Assembly: GCA_963713275.1 (NCBI GenBank)
Contig: CAVQLG010000001.1
Coordinates: 1-64,000 of the forward strand
Origin: CAIWHR01 sp963713275
GTDB taxonomy: Bacteria; Pseudomonadota; Gammaproteobacteria; Burkholderiales; Casimicrobiaceae
Length of the DNA stretch: 64,000 nt
Reading direction: 5' to 3'
The translations under genes were made by a program, and so were the position numbers. Below, one piece after another: positions 53,023 through 63,470 of this stretch. How positions within the stretch are numbered: position 1 is the first letter of the stretch; every line of letters starts with the position of its first letter. The notes beneath the pieces are model-generated. The model ran no database searches and was not told where the DNA came from. It saw only the letters and a list, made by a program, of their open reading frames with translations.

Positions 53023-54401
53023 CGGAGGCTCCTGCGCAGGTGGTTGAGGAGGTCGAACCGGGTGATCAGGCCGTGGAAGCGCGCGTCGTCGGCGACGATG
53101 GCGACGAGGCCCCGGTCGAGCACCGCGGACAGCTCGTCGAGCGAGGCGGTGGGCGGCAGCGTATGGAGCGATCGCGTCATGGCCTCGGCGACGCTGCCGC
53201 GGAATCGTGCGGGGTCGGAGTGGACCTCGAGCAGCAGGTCGGACTCGTCGACGAGCCCCACGACCCGGCCGGACGTGATCACCGGCAGCTGGGAGACGTC
53301 GGCCTGCCGCATTCGCTGGAACGCCGTGAGCAGCGTGTCCTCCGGCAGCACGCTGACCACGGCGCCGTCCTCGAACCGGCGGCTGACGATGTCGCGCAGG
53401 TCGCCGTGACGGGGACGGTGCAACAGCCCCTGGTCGAAGAGCCAGGAATCGTTGTAGACCTTCGACAGATAGCGCGTGCCGGTGTCGCAGACAAACGTCA
53501 CGACGCGCCGCGGCTCGCGCTGCTCGCGGCAATAGCGCAGCGCGGCGGCGAGCAGCGTGCCGGTCGAGGAGCCTCCGAGGATGCCCTCCCGCCGCAGCAA
53601 CTCGCGCGCGGTGGCGAAGCTCTCCTCGTCGTCGATCGTGTAGGCATCGGCGCACCGCCGAGAGGTCGGCGATCGGCGGCACGAAGTCCTCGCCAATGCC
53701 CTCGACCGCCCACGACCCGGCCTTGCCGGTCGTGCCGGTGCGCACGTAGTCGGCGAGCATCGAGCCCGCGGGATCGGCGAGCACGAACTCGACGGGAGGC
53801 GCGATGGCGGCGGAAGAAGCGGGTGAGGCCGGTCAGCGTGCCCGCCGGAGCCCACGCCGCAGACGATCGCGTCGACGGTGCCCCCCGTCTGCCGCAGGAT
53901 CTCGGGGCCGGTGGTGCGTTCGTGGGCAAGCGGATTGTTCGGGTTGTTGAACTGGTTGACGTAGAAGCCGCCAGGCGTCTCGCCGCGCGAGCCGCGCGGC
54001 GTAGTCCTGGTAGTACTCCGGGTGTCCCTTGCCGACATCGGAGCGCGTCGTGATGCACGACCGCCCCCATCGCCTTGAGGTGGAGCACCTTCTCGGCCGG
54101 ACATCTTGTCCGGGACGACCAGCTCGACGCGGTAGCCCTTGGCCCGCCGACGAGCGCGAGTCCGAGACCGGTGTTGCCGGCGGTCGCCTCGATCACCGTG
54201 CCGCCGGGCGGAAGGTGGCCGTCGTGCTTCCGCTGCCTCGATCATCGACAAGCCGATGCGGTCCTTGATCGAGCCGCCGGGATTCTGCGACTCGAGCTTG
54301 ACGAAGAGCCGACAGCAACCGACGTCGAAGCGCGTCACCTCGACGAGCGGCGTATTGCCGATGAGATCGAACACCGCCGGCCTGCCGGCTTCTTCGTTCA
54401 C
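53019..54401 (-). CDS. Cystathionine beta-synthase with C-terminal CBS domains, multiply frameshifted
   Basis: It starts at GTG 54401. The N-terminal part is a fold-type II PLP synthase: FDLIGNTPLVEVTRF, LESQNPGGSIKDRIGLSMIEAAE with the PLP lysine, TAGNTGLGLALVG (another frame), GYRVELVVPDKMS, FNNPNNPLAHERTTGPEI and GSSTGTLLAAAL. The C-terminal third is a CBS-domain pair (FEDGAVVSVLPEDTLLTAFQRM, LPVITSGRVVGLVDESDLLL). It condenses serine or O-acetylserine with homocysteine. At least seven one-base frame changes between about 53,640 and 54,230 interrupt it, with conserved sequence on both sides of each. Confidence 0.8.
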
Positions 54402-54515
54402 GCTGCGTCTCCTGCGTTGGGCGCGGGCGCCGGCGCGAGCGCCAGGCCGCCGCGCAGATCGCGTGCAGCAATCCCGCCGCAGCGCCGAACCCTGCGCACA
54501 ATGATGCAGCGAATC

Positions 54516-54558
54516 GTTATGCAGCAGCGCGATAACGAAACGCGAATTCCGCGCTTCG
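54516..54558. promoter_or_regulatory. Divergent cbs/metY control region with related ATAAC elements
   Basis: GTTATGC (54516-54522, the reverse of GCATAAC) faces cbs, and GCGCGATAAC (54527-54536) followed 17 bases later by CTTCG (54554-54558) faces metY. These resemble the GCGCATAAC-N13-CTTCG elements at 44445 and 49786 but with looser spacing. Confidence 0.35.
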
Positions 54559-54634
54559 CCCGTGCCCGCCGTGCTTGCTAGTCTGCCGGTGCTGCCGGTT
54601 CGCCGCAGCGAACCCAACCCCTCGAGGTGCCGAC

Positions 54635-55961
54635 ATGGCCGAGAGCAAGCCCATCTATCGCTACGAAACGCTGCAGGTCCACGCGGGCCAGCAGCCCGCG
54701 CCGGGAACCAACGCCCGCGCGGTCCCGATCTACCAGACGACGTCGTACACGTTCAACGACGCCGACCACGGTGCACGGCTGTTCGCGCTGAAGGAGTTCG
54801 GCAACATCTACACACGAATCATGAACCCGACGACCGACGTGTTCGAGCAGCGAGTCGCCGCGCTCGAGGGCGGAGTCGCCGGTGTCGCGACCAGCTCGGG
54901 CCAGGCGGCGCAGTTCGTCGCGCTCCGACGATTGCCCAGGCCGGCGACGACATCGTGTCGACGAGCTACCTGTACGGCGGCACGTACAACCAGTTCAAGG
55001 TGACGCTGCCGCGGCTGGGAATCGGCGTCCGCTTCGTCGACGGTGACAATCCGGAGGACTTCCGCGCGGGCGATCGGAGCGCGCACGAAGGCGCTATACG
55101 TCGAGACCATCGGCAACCCGCGCTTCAACGTTCCTGACTTCGCCGCGCTGGCGAAGATCGCCCACGACGCGGGCATTCCGCTGGTCGTCGACAACACGTT
55201 CGGGGCAGCGGGCTACGTCGCCCGTCCGATCGTGCACGGCGCGGACATCGTGGTGGCCTCGGCGACCAAGTGGATCGGCGGGCACGGGACGTCGATCGGC
55301 GGCATCATCGTCGATGCCGGGTCCTTCGACTGGGGCAACGGGCGCTTCCCGCTGTTCACGGAGCCAGCCCCGGGGTACCACGGTCTCAATTTCTGGGAGA
55401 CGTTCGGCGCGGGAAGCGCGTTCGGCAACATCGCGTTCGCGATCCGCGCGCGCGTCGAGGGCCTTCGCGACCTGGGCTCCAGCCTGTCGCCGTTCAACGC
55501 GTTCCTGCTGCTGCAGGGCCTGGAGACGCTGTCGCTGCGGGTGCAGCGACATCTCGACAACGCAGCGGCGCTCGCCACCTGGCTGCAGGCGCGCGACGAC
55601 ATCGCCTGGGTCGAGTTTTCGCGGGCTTTCCTGCGCATCCCTACCACGAAATCGCGAAACGCTACCTGCGTCATGGCTATGGCTCGGTGCTCAACTTCGG
55701 TGTCCGCGGCGGCTACCAGGCGGGGCGCAAGTTCATCGACGGCGTCCGCCTCGCGAGCCATCTCGCCAACGTCGGTGACGCCAAGACACTGGTGATCCAC
55801 CCGGCTTCGACCACGCACCAGCAGCTCTCAGACGCCGAGCAGCGGAGCGCTGGCGTGCGCCCGGATCTCGTCCGGGTCTCGGTCGGCATCGAGCACATCG
55901 ACGACATCAAAGAGGATTTCGACCGTGCGCTCGCCGCGCACGGCTCGAGGCCGCTGCGTGA
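54635..55961 (+). CDS. metY: O-acetylhomoserine sulfhydrylase, frameshifted
   Basis: ATG 54635. It combines O-acetylhomoserine with sulfide to make homocysteine. Family blocks are in order over changing frames: ETLQVHAGQQPAPGTNARAVPIYQTTSY, GNIYTRIMNPTTDVFEQRVAALEGG, DIVSTSYLYGGTYNQF, ETIGNPRFNVPDF, DNTFGAAGYVARP, SATKWIGGHGTSIGG (PLP lysine) and LRVQRHLDNAAAL. Frame changes lie near 54,930, 55,065, 55,620 and just before the end. A TGA at 55959-55961 overlaps the GTG of metX (GTGA) and is the likely true stop. Confidence 0.82.
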
Positions 55962-57154
55962 CGAGACCGCCAGGACGAAGCCACGCCCGCCTCGTCCTCG
56001 ACGAACCGTTCGCCCTCGAGAGCGGCGCGTCGCTGCACGCCGTAGAGATCGCGTACTGCACCTGGGGTGAGCGCAACGCCGCCGCCGACAACGCCGTTGT
56101 CGTCTGCCACGCGCTCACCGGGTCGGCCGACGCCGCGGCGTGGTGGCCCGCGATGTTCGGTCCCGGCCGCGCGCTCGATCCGGGTCGCGATTTCATCGTC
56201 TGCAGCAACGTGCTCGGCGGCTGCTACGGGACCACCGGCCCGGCGAGTCTCGACAGCGATGGTCGCCGATGGGGCGCGCGGGTTCCCGAAAGTCACCATC
56301 CGCGACCAGGTGCGGCTGCAGATGGCACTCGCCGACCGCCTGGGCATCCGCGGCATACGGCTCGTCATCGGCGGCTCGATGGGCGGGCTGCAGGCGCTGG
56401 AGTGGGCACTCCTCGACCCAGGTCGCGTGCAGGCGATCGCGACCATCGCCGCCGCGGCGGCGCATTCGCCCTGGTGCATCGTCTGGAGCGAGGCGCAGCG
56501 GCTCGCACTCGCGACCGACCCCGATTCGCGTCCGGCGATCACGACCCCGACGACCCGCCACGCGCAGGTCTCGCCGCGGCGCGCGCGATCGCCATGGTGA
56601 GCTACCGAAGCCCTACGTCGCTCGCCGAGCGCTTCGCGCGCGCGCGCGGCGCCGAGGTGTTCGCCGAGCGCGCGCTCTCGCCCGACGACTTCGCCGTCGC
56701 CGGCTGGCTGCGCCACCACGGCGACGCGCTGGTGCACCGCTTCGACGCGCACAGCTACCGCGTGCTGCTCGACGCGATGGACAGCCACGACGTCGGGCAC
56801 GGCCGCGGGTCGGTCGCCGCCGGGCTCGCCGCGCTGCGCCAGAGCGCGCTCGTAGTGTCGATTGCGACGGACGCGCTGTATGTGCCGGCCGATCAGGCTG
56901 CACTCGCGGCACAGCTTCCAGCCGCGAGGCTCGTGCACCTCGATTCGCTGCACGGCCACGACGGCTTTCTGATCGACGCCGACCGGCTCGAGCCGCTCTG
57001 CGCGCCTTCCGCGACGGAGCGGGCGGACTCGGCGCGTGCACATCCACGCGGCACGCGCCGCGTGAGAAGCGCCGCGCCAGCAGGTTCGGATATCGAAATC
57101 CGAAATCCGCAGTTCACGCCACGGCGACCGTCTCCTAGAGTTGATCCACCTTAA
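55958..57154 (+). CDS. metX: Homoserine O-acetyltransferase, frameshifted
   Basis: Likely start is GTG 55958, overlapping the metY stop. It activates homoserine for sulfhydrylation. It has the alpha/beta-hydrolase acyltransferase layout: FALESGASLHAVEIAYCTWGERN, NAVVVCHALTGS, FIVCSNVLGGCYGTTGP, the nucleophile GGSMGGLQALEWAL, IATDALYVPADQ (acid) and HGHDGFLID (His). Frame changes near 56,265, 56,545 and about 57,000 break it; the literal frame in its last part ends at 57154. No metW follows, unlike many betaproteobacteria. Confidence 0.8.
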   Translation: MTRPPGRSHARLVLDEPFALESGASLHAVEIAYCTWGERNAAADNAVVVCHALTGSADAAAWWPAMFGPGRALDPGRDFIVCSNVLGGCYGTTGPASLDSDGRRWGARVPESHHPRPGAAADGTRRPPGHPRHTARHRRLDGRAAGAGVGTPRPRSRAGDRDHRRRGGAFALVHRLERGAAARTRDRPRFASGDHDPDDPPRAGLAAARAIAMVSYRSPTSLAERFARARGAEVFAERALSPDDFAVAGWLRHHGDALVHRFDAHSYRVLLDAMDSHDVGHGRGSVAAGLAALRQSALVVSIATDALYVPADQAALAAQLPAARLVHLDSLHGHDGFLIDADRLEPLCAPSATERADSARAHPRGTRRVRSAAPAGSDIEIRNPQFTPRRPSPRVDPP

Positions 57155-57174
57155 CACTTGCAAGGGACACCACC

Positions 57175-58038
57175 ATGATCAGCCTGCAACGTGCCTTTCG
57201 ATGGCTCAGCTCGGCGCTGACGCTCGCGCTGTTGCTCGGCGCTCACGGAGCTTTCGCGCAGCTCTCGCCGAACCAGATCGTATTCGGCGTCGCGCCGGGC
57301 CCGTCCGGCGACCTCATCCGCCACGCGATCCAGCCCGGACTGGAGAAGAAGGGGTACAAAGTCGTCGTGCGCGAATTCAGCGACTACGTCCAGCCGAACC
57401 TCGCGCTCGCGAACCGGAGCCTGGACGCCAACCTCTACCAGCACCGCTTGTACCTGGAGAAGTTCTCGGCCGACAAGGGCCTCAAGCTCTCGCCGGTGAT
57501 CACCATTCCGACCGCGGGCCTTGGGCTGTATTCGAACCGAATCAAGTCGATCGACCAGTTGAAGCAGGGCGACGTCGTGACGCTGGCCAACGACCCCACC
57601 AACCTCGCGCGCGCGCTGCGCTTCCTTGCGAAGCTCGGCCTCATCACCATCCGCAAGGACATCGATGCAACGCAGGCGTCGGAGAAGGACATCGACCAGA
57701 ATCCGCGCGGGCTCGTCATCCGGCCGCTCGAAGCGGCGCAACTGCCGCGCACGCTCGAAAGTGCCGCCGCCTCGGTCGTCAATGGCAACTTCGCCATCGC
57801 CGCGGGACTCAAGCTCTCGGATGCACTCAAGCTGGAGGAACTCGACGAGAACCTCAAGAATCTGGTTGCGGTACACACCGAGGACCTCGATCGGCAGTAC
57901 GTCAAGGACATTCGCACCGTCGTCGAGTCCCCCGAGTTCCTGGCCGTCGTCGACAGCCCGCAGCACATCTTCAAGGATTTCCAGAAGCCCGCCTGGCTGA
58001 AGACGAGGGTCGCGGCCGGAGCGCCTGGGCGCAAGTAG
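57175..58038 (+). CDS. metQ: MetQ-type methionine-binding protein (NlpA family)
   Basis: This protein has 287 residues, intact. Signal peptide is 1-29 (LTLALLLGAHGAFA); there is no lipobox Cys, so it is a soluble periplasmic form instead of the usual lipoprotein. The NlpA pattern is clear: VVVREFSDYVQPNLALANRSLDANLYQHRLYLEKF, ITIPTAGLGLYSNRIKSIDQLKQGDVVTLANDPTN and LVVNGNFA-like VVNGNFAIAAGL. It delivers D- or L-methionine or a related compound to MetNI, encoded immediately downstream. It is located 20 bases after metX. Confidence 0.9.
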   Translation: MISLQRAFRWLSSALTLALLLGAHGAFAQLSPNQIVFGVAPGPSGDLIRHAIQPGLEKKGYKVVVREFSDYVQPNLALANRSLDANLYQHRLYLEKFSADKGLKLSPVITIPTAGLGLYSNRIKSIDQLKQGDVVTLANDPTNLARALRFLAKLGLITIRKDIDATQASEKDIDQNPRGLVIRPLEAAQLPRTLESAAASVVNGNFAIAAGLKLSDALKLEELDENLKNLVAVHTEDLDRQYVKDIRTVVESPEFLAVVDSPQHIFKDFQKPAWLKTRVAAGAPGRK

Positions 58039-58120
58039 GCGGGCAGCGATGCGCGGCGAATCCGACCAGCCGAGGGACGCGCGCTGCGCCGGCCGCGCCA
58101 CCGCCGGCGAGCCGCAACCG

Positions 58121-59172
58121 ATGATCGAACTCGACGAGATCAGCGTGCTGTTCGCCGCCGGCGGTCGGATCGTGGGCGCCGTCGACGGGGTCTCGCTCGC
58201 GGTCGGCAAGGGCGAGATCTTCGGCATCGTCGGCAGCAGCGGTGCGGGCAAGAGCACGCTCCTGCGCACCGTCAACCTGCTCGAGCGACCGAGCGGCGGT
58301 CGCGTCCAGCTCGACGGCGAGGACGTGACCGACTTCCGTGGCGCGGCCCTGCGCCGGGTGCGACAGAAGATCGGGTTCATCTTCCAGCATTTCAACCTGA
58401 TGCACACGCGGACGGCACGCGAGAACGCCGCCTTCGCCTTGCGCGCCGCGGGGGCGCCGCGAACGTCGATCGCGGCGCGGGTCACCGAGGTGCTCGACCT
58501 CGTCGGCCTGCGGGAGAAGGCCAACGCCTACCCGGCCCAGTTGTCGGGCGGCCAGGAGCAGCGCGTGGGCATCGCCCGGGCGATCGCCAACCACCCCGAG
58601 GTGCTGCTGTGCGACGAGCCGACGTCGGCGCTCGACCCCGAGACGGCGGCGTCGATCCTCGAACTGCTGCGCGAGATCAACGCCCGCCTCGGGATCACCA
58701 TCGTCCTCATCTGCCACGAGATGAGCGTCATCAAGGCGGTCTGCCAGCGGGTCGCGGTGATGGACGCTGGGCGCGTGCTCGAGCAGGGCGACGTGTACGA
58801 GGTGTTCGCGACACCGCGCGAGGCCTTCACGCGACAACTGGTCGAGCGCACGTTCGACCTCGCCCTCCCCGCCCGGCTCACCCGGGAGCTGCGCGGCACG
58901 CTGGTCCGGATCCTGTTCCTCGGCGAGCGCGCCGAGGAGCCGGTGCTCTCCGAGGCGACGGCGCGCTTCGCCGTCTCGATCAACATACTGCACGGCAGAA
59001 TCGAGTACATCGGAAGGCGCGCGATCGGCGGTGGTAGCGCTGCTCGGGCCGCTTCGGAGACCGCTTCGTGGACCCTGCGCGGCACCCGGGGCCCGCAGGC
59101 GATCGACTGCGCCAGGCGATCGAGTTCATCCGCGCCAACAGCGCCGGCGTGGAGGTGCTGCATGCCGGGTAG
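58121..59172 (+). CDS. metN: MetN-type methionine ABC transporter ATPase, frameshifted in the NIL domain
   Basis: Start ATG 58121 (MIELDEISVLF); an earlier ATG at 58049 is in frame. It has Walker A GSSGAGKST, Q-loop FIFQHFNLM, signature LSGGQEQRVGIARA, Walker B VLLCDEPTSALD and H-loop ICHEMSV. A C-terminal NIL domain, which senses methionine, runs from about residue 265 (FLGERAEEPVLSEATARFAVSINILHGRIEYIG). One base change near 59,030 is needed to continue to the natural end EVLHAG at 59172. It energises MetI. Confidence 0.88.
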
Positions 59173-59223
59173 CTGGGCGCCGATCGCCGGCGACTTGTCG
59201 GCGGCATTTGGCGAGATCTTCTC

Positions 59224-59828
59224 ATGGTGGGCGTGTCGGCATTCTTCGCCGTCGCCGGCGGCGTGCCGCTTGGCTTCGTCCTGTTCGTCACCGACCGGCG
59301 GCTGTTCTGGCGGCTGCCGCTGGCGAATGCCGTGGGCAGCTTCCTTGTCAACGTTATCCGCTCGGTTCCCTTCGTCATCCTGCTCGTGCTGCTGCTGCCC
59401 TTCACGCAGTTCGTCCTCGGAACCACGATCGGGCCGGTGGCGGCGGCGGTGCCGCTCTCGGTGGCCGCGATCGCGTTCTACGCCCGGTTGGTCCAGGCGT
59501 CGCTGTGCGAGGTCGACCCGGGGATCATCGAAGCGGCGCAGGCTTTCGGGGCGAGCCCGCTGCGGATCGTAGGGGCCGTGTTGCTGCCCGAGGCGCTGCC
59601 GGGCTTCGTCGCGGGTTCACGGTGACGCTGATCAGCCTGATCGGGTACTCGGCGATGGCGGGCATTGTCGGCGGCGGCGGCGTGGGCGACCTCGCCATCC
59701 GCTTCGGCTATTACCGTTACCAGACGAACGTGATGCTCCTCACCGTGGTGGCGCTGATCGGGCTGGTACAGGTCGTCCAGACGGCGGGGGACCTCCTCGC
59801 CCGCCGCGCCGACCGCAAAGGAGGCTGA
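59224..59828 (+). CDS. metI: MetI-type methionine ABC transporter permease, frameshifted
   Basis: Start ATG 59224 (MVGVSAFFAVAGGVPLG); a few N-terminal residues may be missing. It has five hydrophobic segments with NVIRSVPFVILLVLLLPF and the EAA loop EVDPGIIEAAQAFGASPLRIVGAVLLPEALPG. A single-base change near 59,615 joins this to the C-terminal part (TLISLIGYSAMAGIVGGGGVGDLAIRFGYYRYQ), which stops at 59828. It completes the MetQNI importer. Confidence 0.85.
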
Positions 59829-59830
59829 AG

Positions 59831-61184
59831 ATGAAGGGCGAAGCTGCCGCCGGCCGCCGCTACTGGAACGCGCACGTCGAGACCCTGGAGCGCCCCGCGC
59901 TGGAGGCCTTGCAGCTCGAACGGCTGCGGGCGACCTCGACTGGGCGTACGGCAACTCGCCGTATTACCGCCGCTCGTTCAACGCCGTCGGCGTCCGGCCC
60001 GAGGCGCTGTGCACGCTCGCGGACCTGCGCGCGTTCCCGTTCGTCGACAAGGGCGTCGAGCGCGAGAGGCAAACCGCGAGTCCGCTGCTAGGGGACATGC
60101 TCGCCGTCGAGGAGCGCGACGTAGTGTTCGTCTCGGCGTCGTCGGGCACTTCGGGCGTGCCCACGCTTTCGCCGTTCACGGCGGCGGACTTCGAGACCTT
60201 TCAGGACGTTCAGGCGCAGCTCTTCTGGATGGCGGGTGTGCGACCGCACGATCGCTACGTCCACGCGCTCAACTTCACGCTGTTCGTCGGGGGGCCGGAC
60301 GTCATCGGCGCGCAGCGTCTGGGCGCGCTGTGCTTCTGGGTGGGGACCGTCGCGTCGGAGCGGCTGTTGCACATCATGCAGTCGTTCGGAGCGACCGTGA
60401 CCTGGACCACGCCGTCGTACGCGTGGCACCTCGGCAGACGGGGTTGACGCGGGCATCGACCCGGCGACGGATCTCGCCGTGCGGCGGATCTTCGTGGCCG
60501 GCGAGCCCGGCGGCTCGGTCCCGGACCGGGCAGGCAATGGAGTCGATCTGGAATGCGCAGCTCTTCGATTTCTACGGGATCTCGGACATCTACGGCGCCT
60601 GCGCCGGGATGTGCGAGCAGCGGCGCGGGCTGCATCTCGTCGAGGACGACATCCTGCTCGAGGTCCTCGATCCGCTGAGCGGCGAGCCGGTGGCGGACGG
60701 CAAGCCGGCGAGGGTCCTGACCACGCTCACCAAGCGGGCCCGGCCGATGATCCGCTTCCGGACGGGCGACATCGTCACTGCCGACCGTTCGCGCTGCGCC
60801 TGCGGCCGCACCCACGCGCGCATCAGCATCACCGGCCGGCTCGACGACATGTTCATCATCTCGGGCGTCAACATCTTTCCGAGCGACGTGGAGCACGTGA
60901 TCCGCAATGTCCCGGGGCTGACCGGCGAGTACCGGATCACGGTTTACGAGGAGGGACACCTCGCCCGGTTCGAGCTCGACGTCGAGCGCGCGCCGGGCGG
61001 GCAGCCCGACGGCGACGGTGCGCCGGTGTCGAACGCCGCGCTCGCGGAGCGGGTCGTCCACGAAGCGAAGGCGCGACTCGGCGTGCGGCCGCGTCGCGTT
61101 CGCATCGTCGAGACGGGAACCCTTCCGCGCAGCACCCACAAGGCGAAGCGGCTGGTCGACCTGCGCCGTCGCGACGGCGCCTGA
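59831..61184 (+). CDS. Phenylacetate-CoA ligase-like AMP-forming enzyme, frameshifted
   Basis: ATG 59831 is 3 bases after the metI stop. PaaK-family blocks appear over three frames: WNAHVETLERPALEALQLERL, LDWAYGNSPYYRRSF, the AMP-binding SASSGTSGVPT, VHALNFTLFVGG, IFVAGEPGGS, FDFYGISDIYGACAG, MIRFRTGDIV and the C-terminal GRLDDMFIISGVNIFPSDVEHVI. It activates an aryl or short carboxylate as an acyl-CoA through an acyl-AMP. Frame changes fall near 59,930, 60,440 and 60,525. The substrate is unknown; the next genes (PLP enzyme, ABC importer) face it. Confidence 0.78.
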
Positions 61185-61195
61185 CCGCCCCGCCG

Positions 61196-62656
61196 TCAGA
61201 CGTAGCGCTCGGCGAAGTCCTGGACGAGCCGCAGCGCCCGGAACGTCGCCCGGACGGCAAGGCGCAGCCGCGGCTCGATCACCTGCCCGTCGTCGTCGAC
61301 GGTTCCCACGCCGGGAGTGACGAGAATGTTCCCGTCGTCGGCGAGATTCGGAACGACCCCGATTCGCGCCAGCACGTTGTTGACGAGGTTGGTCTGCGCG
61401 ATCCAGTCCTGGTGCGAGAAGATCGGTATCCCGCAGCCGCCGTCGCGCCAGGTCGCCTCGTAGTTGATCTCGGCACCGCCGGCATTGAGCGACGCGTTGA
61501 CCGCGACCCCGGGCTTCAGGTCGCCGGCGGCGCGATCGAACTCGTCGGCGACGATGGCCGCCGTTGCCCGTAGCGGCGCGAGCGCGGCATCGGGCTCGTC
61601 GCGCAGCAAGCGCAGGGCGGCGAGCGAGCCGGCGAGTGCCTCCTTGCCGGGGTCGAACGCGACGTGCGAGCCCTTGCCGTGCGCCGACACCGTGCCGAAG
61701 CGCTCGCTGTGGAGCCGAAGCGACGGACATTGACCATCGACTCGGTCCGTCCGATGACGAGCCCGGCGGTCGGGCCGCCGGCAACCTTGTCCATGCTGTA
61801 GAGCATCACGTCGGCGCCGATGCGCGGATGTGGTCCCGTGGAACGGCAGGCCCCAGGCGTTGTCCGCGACGTAGGGCACGCCGGTGCTGCGCGGCCAGCC
61901 GCCCGACGCCCTGCTGGACGAGCGACGCGCCGTCCGCGTCGTGCGCGCCGTAGCCGTAGCCCGGTGTGTCGTAGCCCAGCGTCACGAAGCCGGCGAGTTC
62001 CTGCGCGTGGATGCCGGCGGTGCGAACGTAGGCCGCGAGCGCGGCCTCCGGATCGACGGTGGTGAGCAGCGGGCAGGGGTACGCCTTGATGCCGTGGACA
62101 TCGTAGCGTGCGCCCGGAAGCCGAACGAGAACGACATCGACGTTCTCCGCGCGCCGCCCGACGAGCCCGAGCTCGCCCGCGGTGGCCCCGCGGTCCGCGA
62201 ACAGATCCTTGTAGCGCCCGGGAACGGGCCGCCCATAGCTGCCGTGATGCTCGACGTGACGTTCCAGCGGCACGATGCAGCGAGCCCGGGGTGGCACACC
62301 GCGGCCGGAAAGCGAAGGCGCGATCAGCGCGTCGTATGCGAGCGAAAGCCCGGCTTCGGCGGTGTTGACGAGCGCCGCGTCGTAATCGTCGCCATAGACC
62401 GACTTGACCAAGCGGCGCAACTCGTCGCCGAGCTGCGACAGTGGCGCGTACCGGCGCGACTCGCGGGCGATCGCCTCGACGATGTGCCGCCGCAGCACGC
62501 CCGGACGGCTCGAGTTGCTCGCCGAGATGCCGATGTTGCCCCGCCAGTCGTCGGGGATGCCCAGCTCGCGGGCAATCACGTCGGCCGCGGCGCGGCGAGC
62601 AGTTCCGGCTGGCGCTCGCGCAGCCGCGCGTAGAGATCGAAGCGGAACCGGCTCAT
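61196..62656 (-). CDS. Fold-type I PLP-dependent enzyme of unknown function, frameshifted
   Basis: ATG 62656 overlaps the ABC ATPase stop (ATGA). Over several frames the protein is continuous: a helical N-terminus (FRFDLYARLRERQ, VIARELGIPDDWRGNIGISASNSSRPGVLRRHIVEA), ALVNTAEAGLSLAYDAL, YVADNAWGLPFHGT, the PLP-lysine region YSMDKVAGGPTAGLVIGRTESMV, then VSAHGKGSHVAFDPGKEAL and a C-terminal domain ending RLVQDFAERYV. The layout suggests a SelA- or aminotransferase-class-V-like enzyme, but I do not recognise the specific family. Frame changes lie near 62,590, 61,900, 61,840 and 61,725. Confidence 0.6.
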
Positions 62657-63470
62657 CGCAGTTCCTCGGCCATCGCCTGGCGCGCTTCGACGCGCACCGT
62701 GTGCAGGATCCTCTGCTTCAGCATGCCGAACTGGGGGTCGGCCACGAGCGAGTCGATCTCCCGCGGCCGATGGAACGGCACGATGGCCTCGTCGACGATG
62801 CGGCCCGGCCGCGCAGCGCCGACATCACCAGCACGCGATCGGCGAGAGATAGAGCGCCTCGTCGACGTCATGGGTGACGAACAGGATCGTCGTGCCCGTT
62901 TCTTGCCACACCGACACCAGCAACTCCTGCATCATCAGCCGCGTCTCGGCGTCGAGGGCGGCGAACGGCTCGTCCATCAGCAGGATTTCAGGATCGGGAA
63001 GCCAGGCGCGGGCGAGCGCGACGCGCTGGCGCATGCCGCCCCGAGAGCTCCCAGGTGGCGTGCCGCTCGAATCCCCTGAGCCCGACGAGGCGCAGGTAGC
63101 GCTCGGCCTCTGCGCGGTGTGCTTTCTCGGGAACACCAGCCATCCGCGAGCCGGAGGTGGGTGGTCCTGCACCGACAGCCACGGGAACAGCGTCGGCTGC
63201 TGGAACACGATGCCCCGGTCCGGGCCCGGGCCGCCCACTTCACGCTCGTCGATGACCACGCTGCCACGCGTGGGGCGCTCGAAGCCCGCGACGAGGTTGA
63301 GGATCGTGGACTTGCCGCAGCCCGAGGGTCCCAGCCAGGCAGACGAACTCGCCCGGTGCGAGTGCGAGCGAGATCCCGCGCAGCACCTCGGTGTCGCGCT
63401 GACCGCGGCGTGACGCCGGGAAAACCTTGTCGACGTGATCGACCCTGATCCGCGCATCGCTCGCCGTCAT
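62653..63470 (-). CDS. NitT/TauT-family ABC transporter ATPase (SsuB/TauB-like), frameshifted
   Basis: ATG 63470 overlaps the permease stop (ATGA). It has LGPSGCGKST (Walker A), GIVFQQPTLFPWLSV (Q-loop), GGMRQRVALARAWLPDPEILLMDEPFAALD (signature and Walker B) and TTILFVTHDVDEALYL (H-loop), typical of nitrate/taurine/sulfonate importers. The C-terminal tail RGRIVDEAIVPFHRPREID continues in another frame to the stop at 62653. Frame changes lie near 63,335, 63,165, 63,045 and 62,835. Confidence 0.82.

Noticed and set aside
61181..61199. CTGAC...GTCAG inverted repeat between the convergent ligase and PLP-enzyme genes as a terminator
   Set aside because: The arms are only 5 bases, overlap both stop codons, and lack a U-tract.
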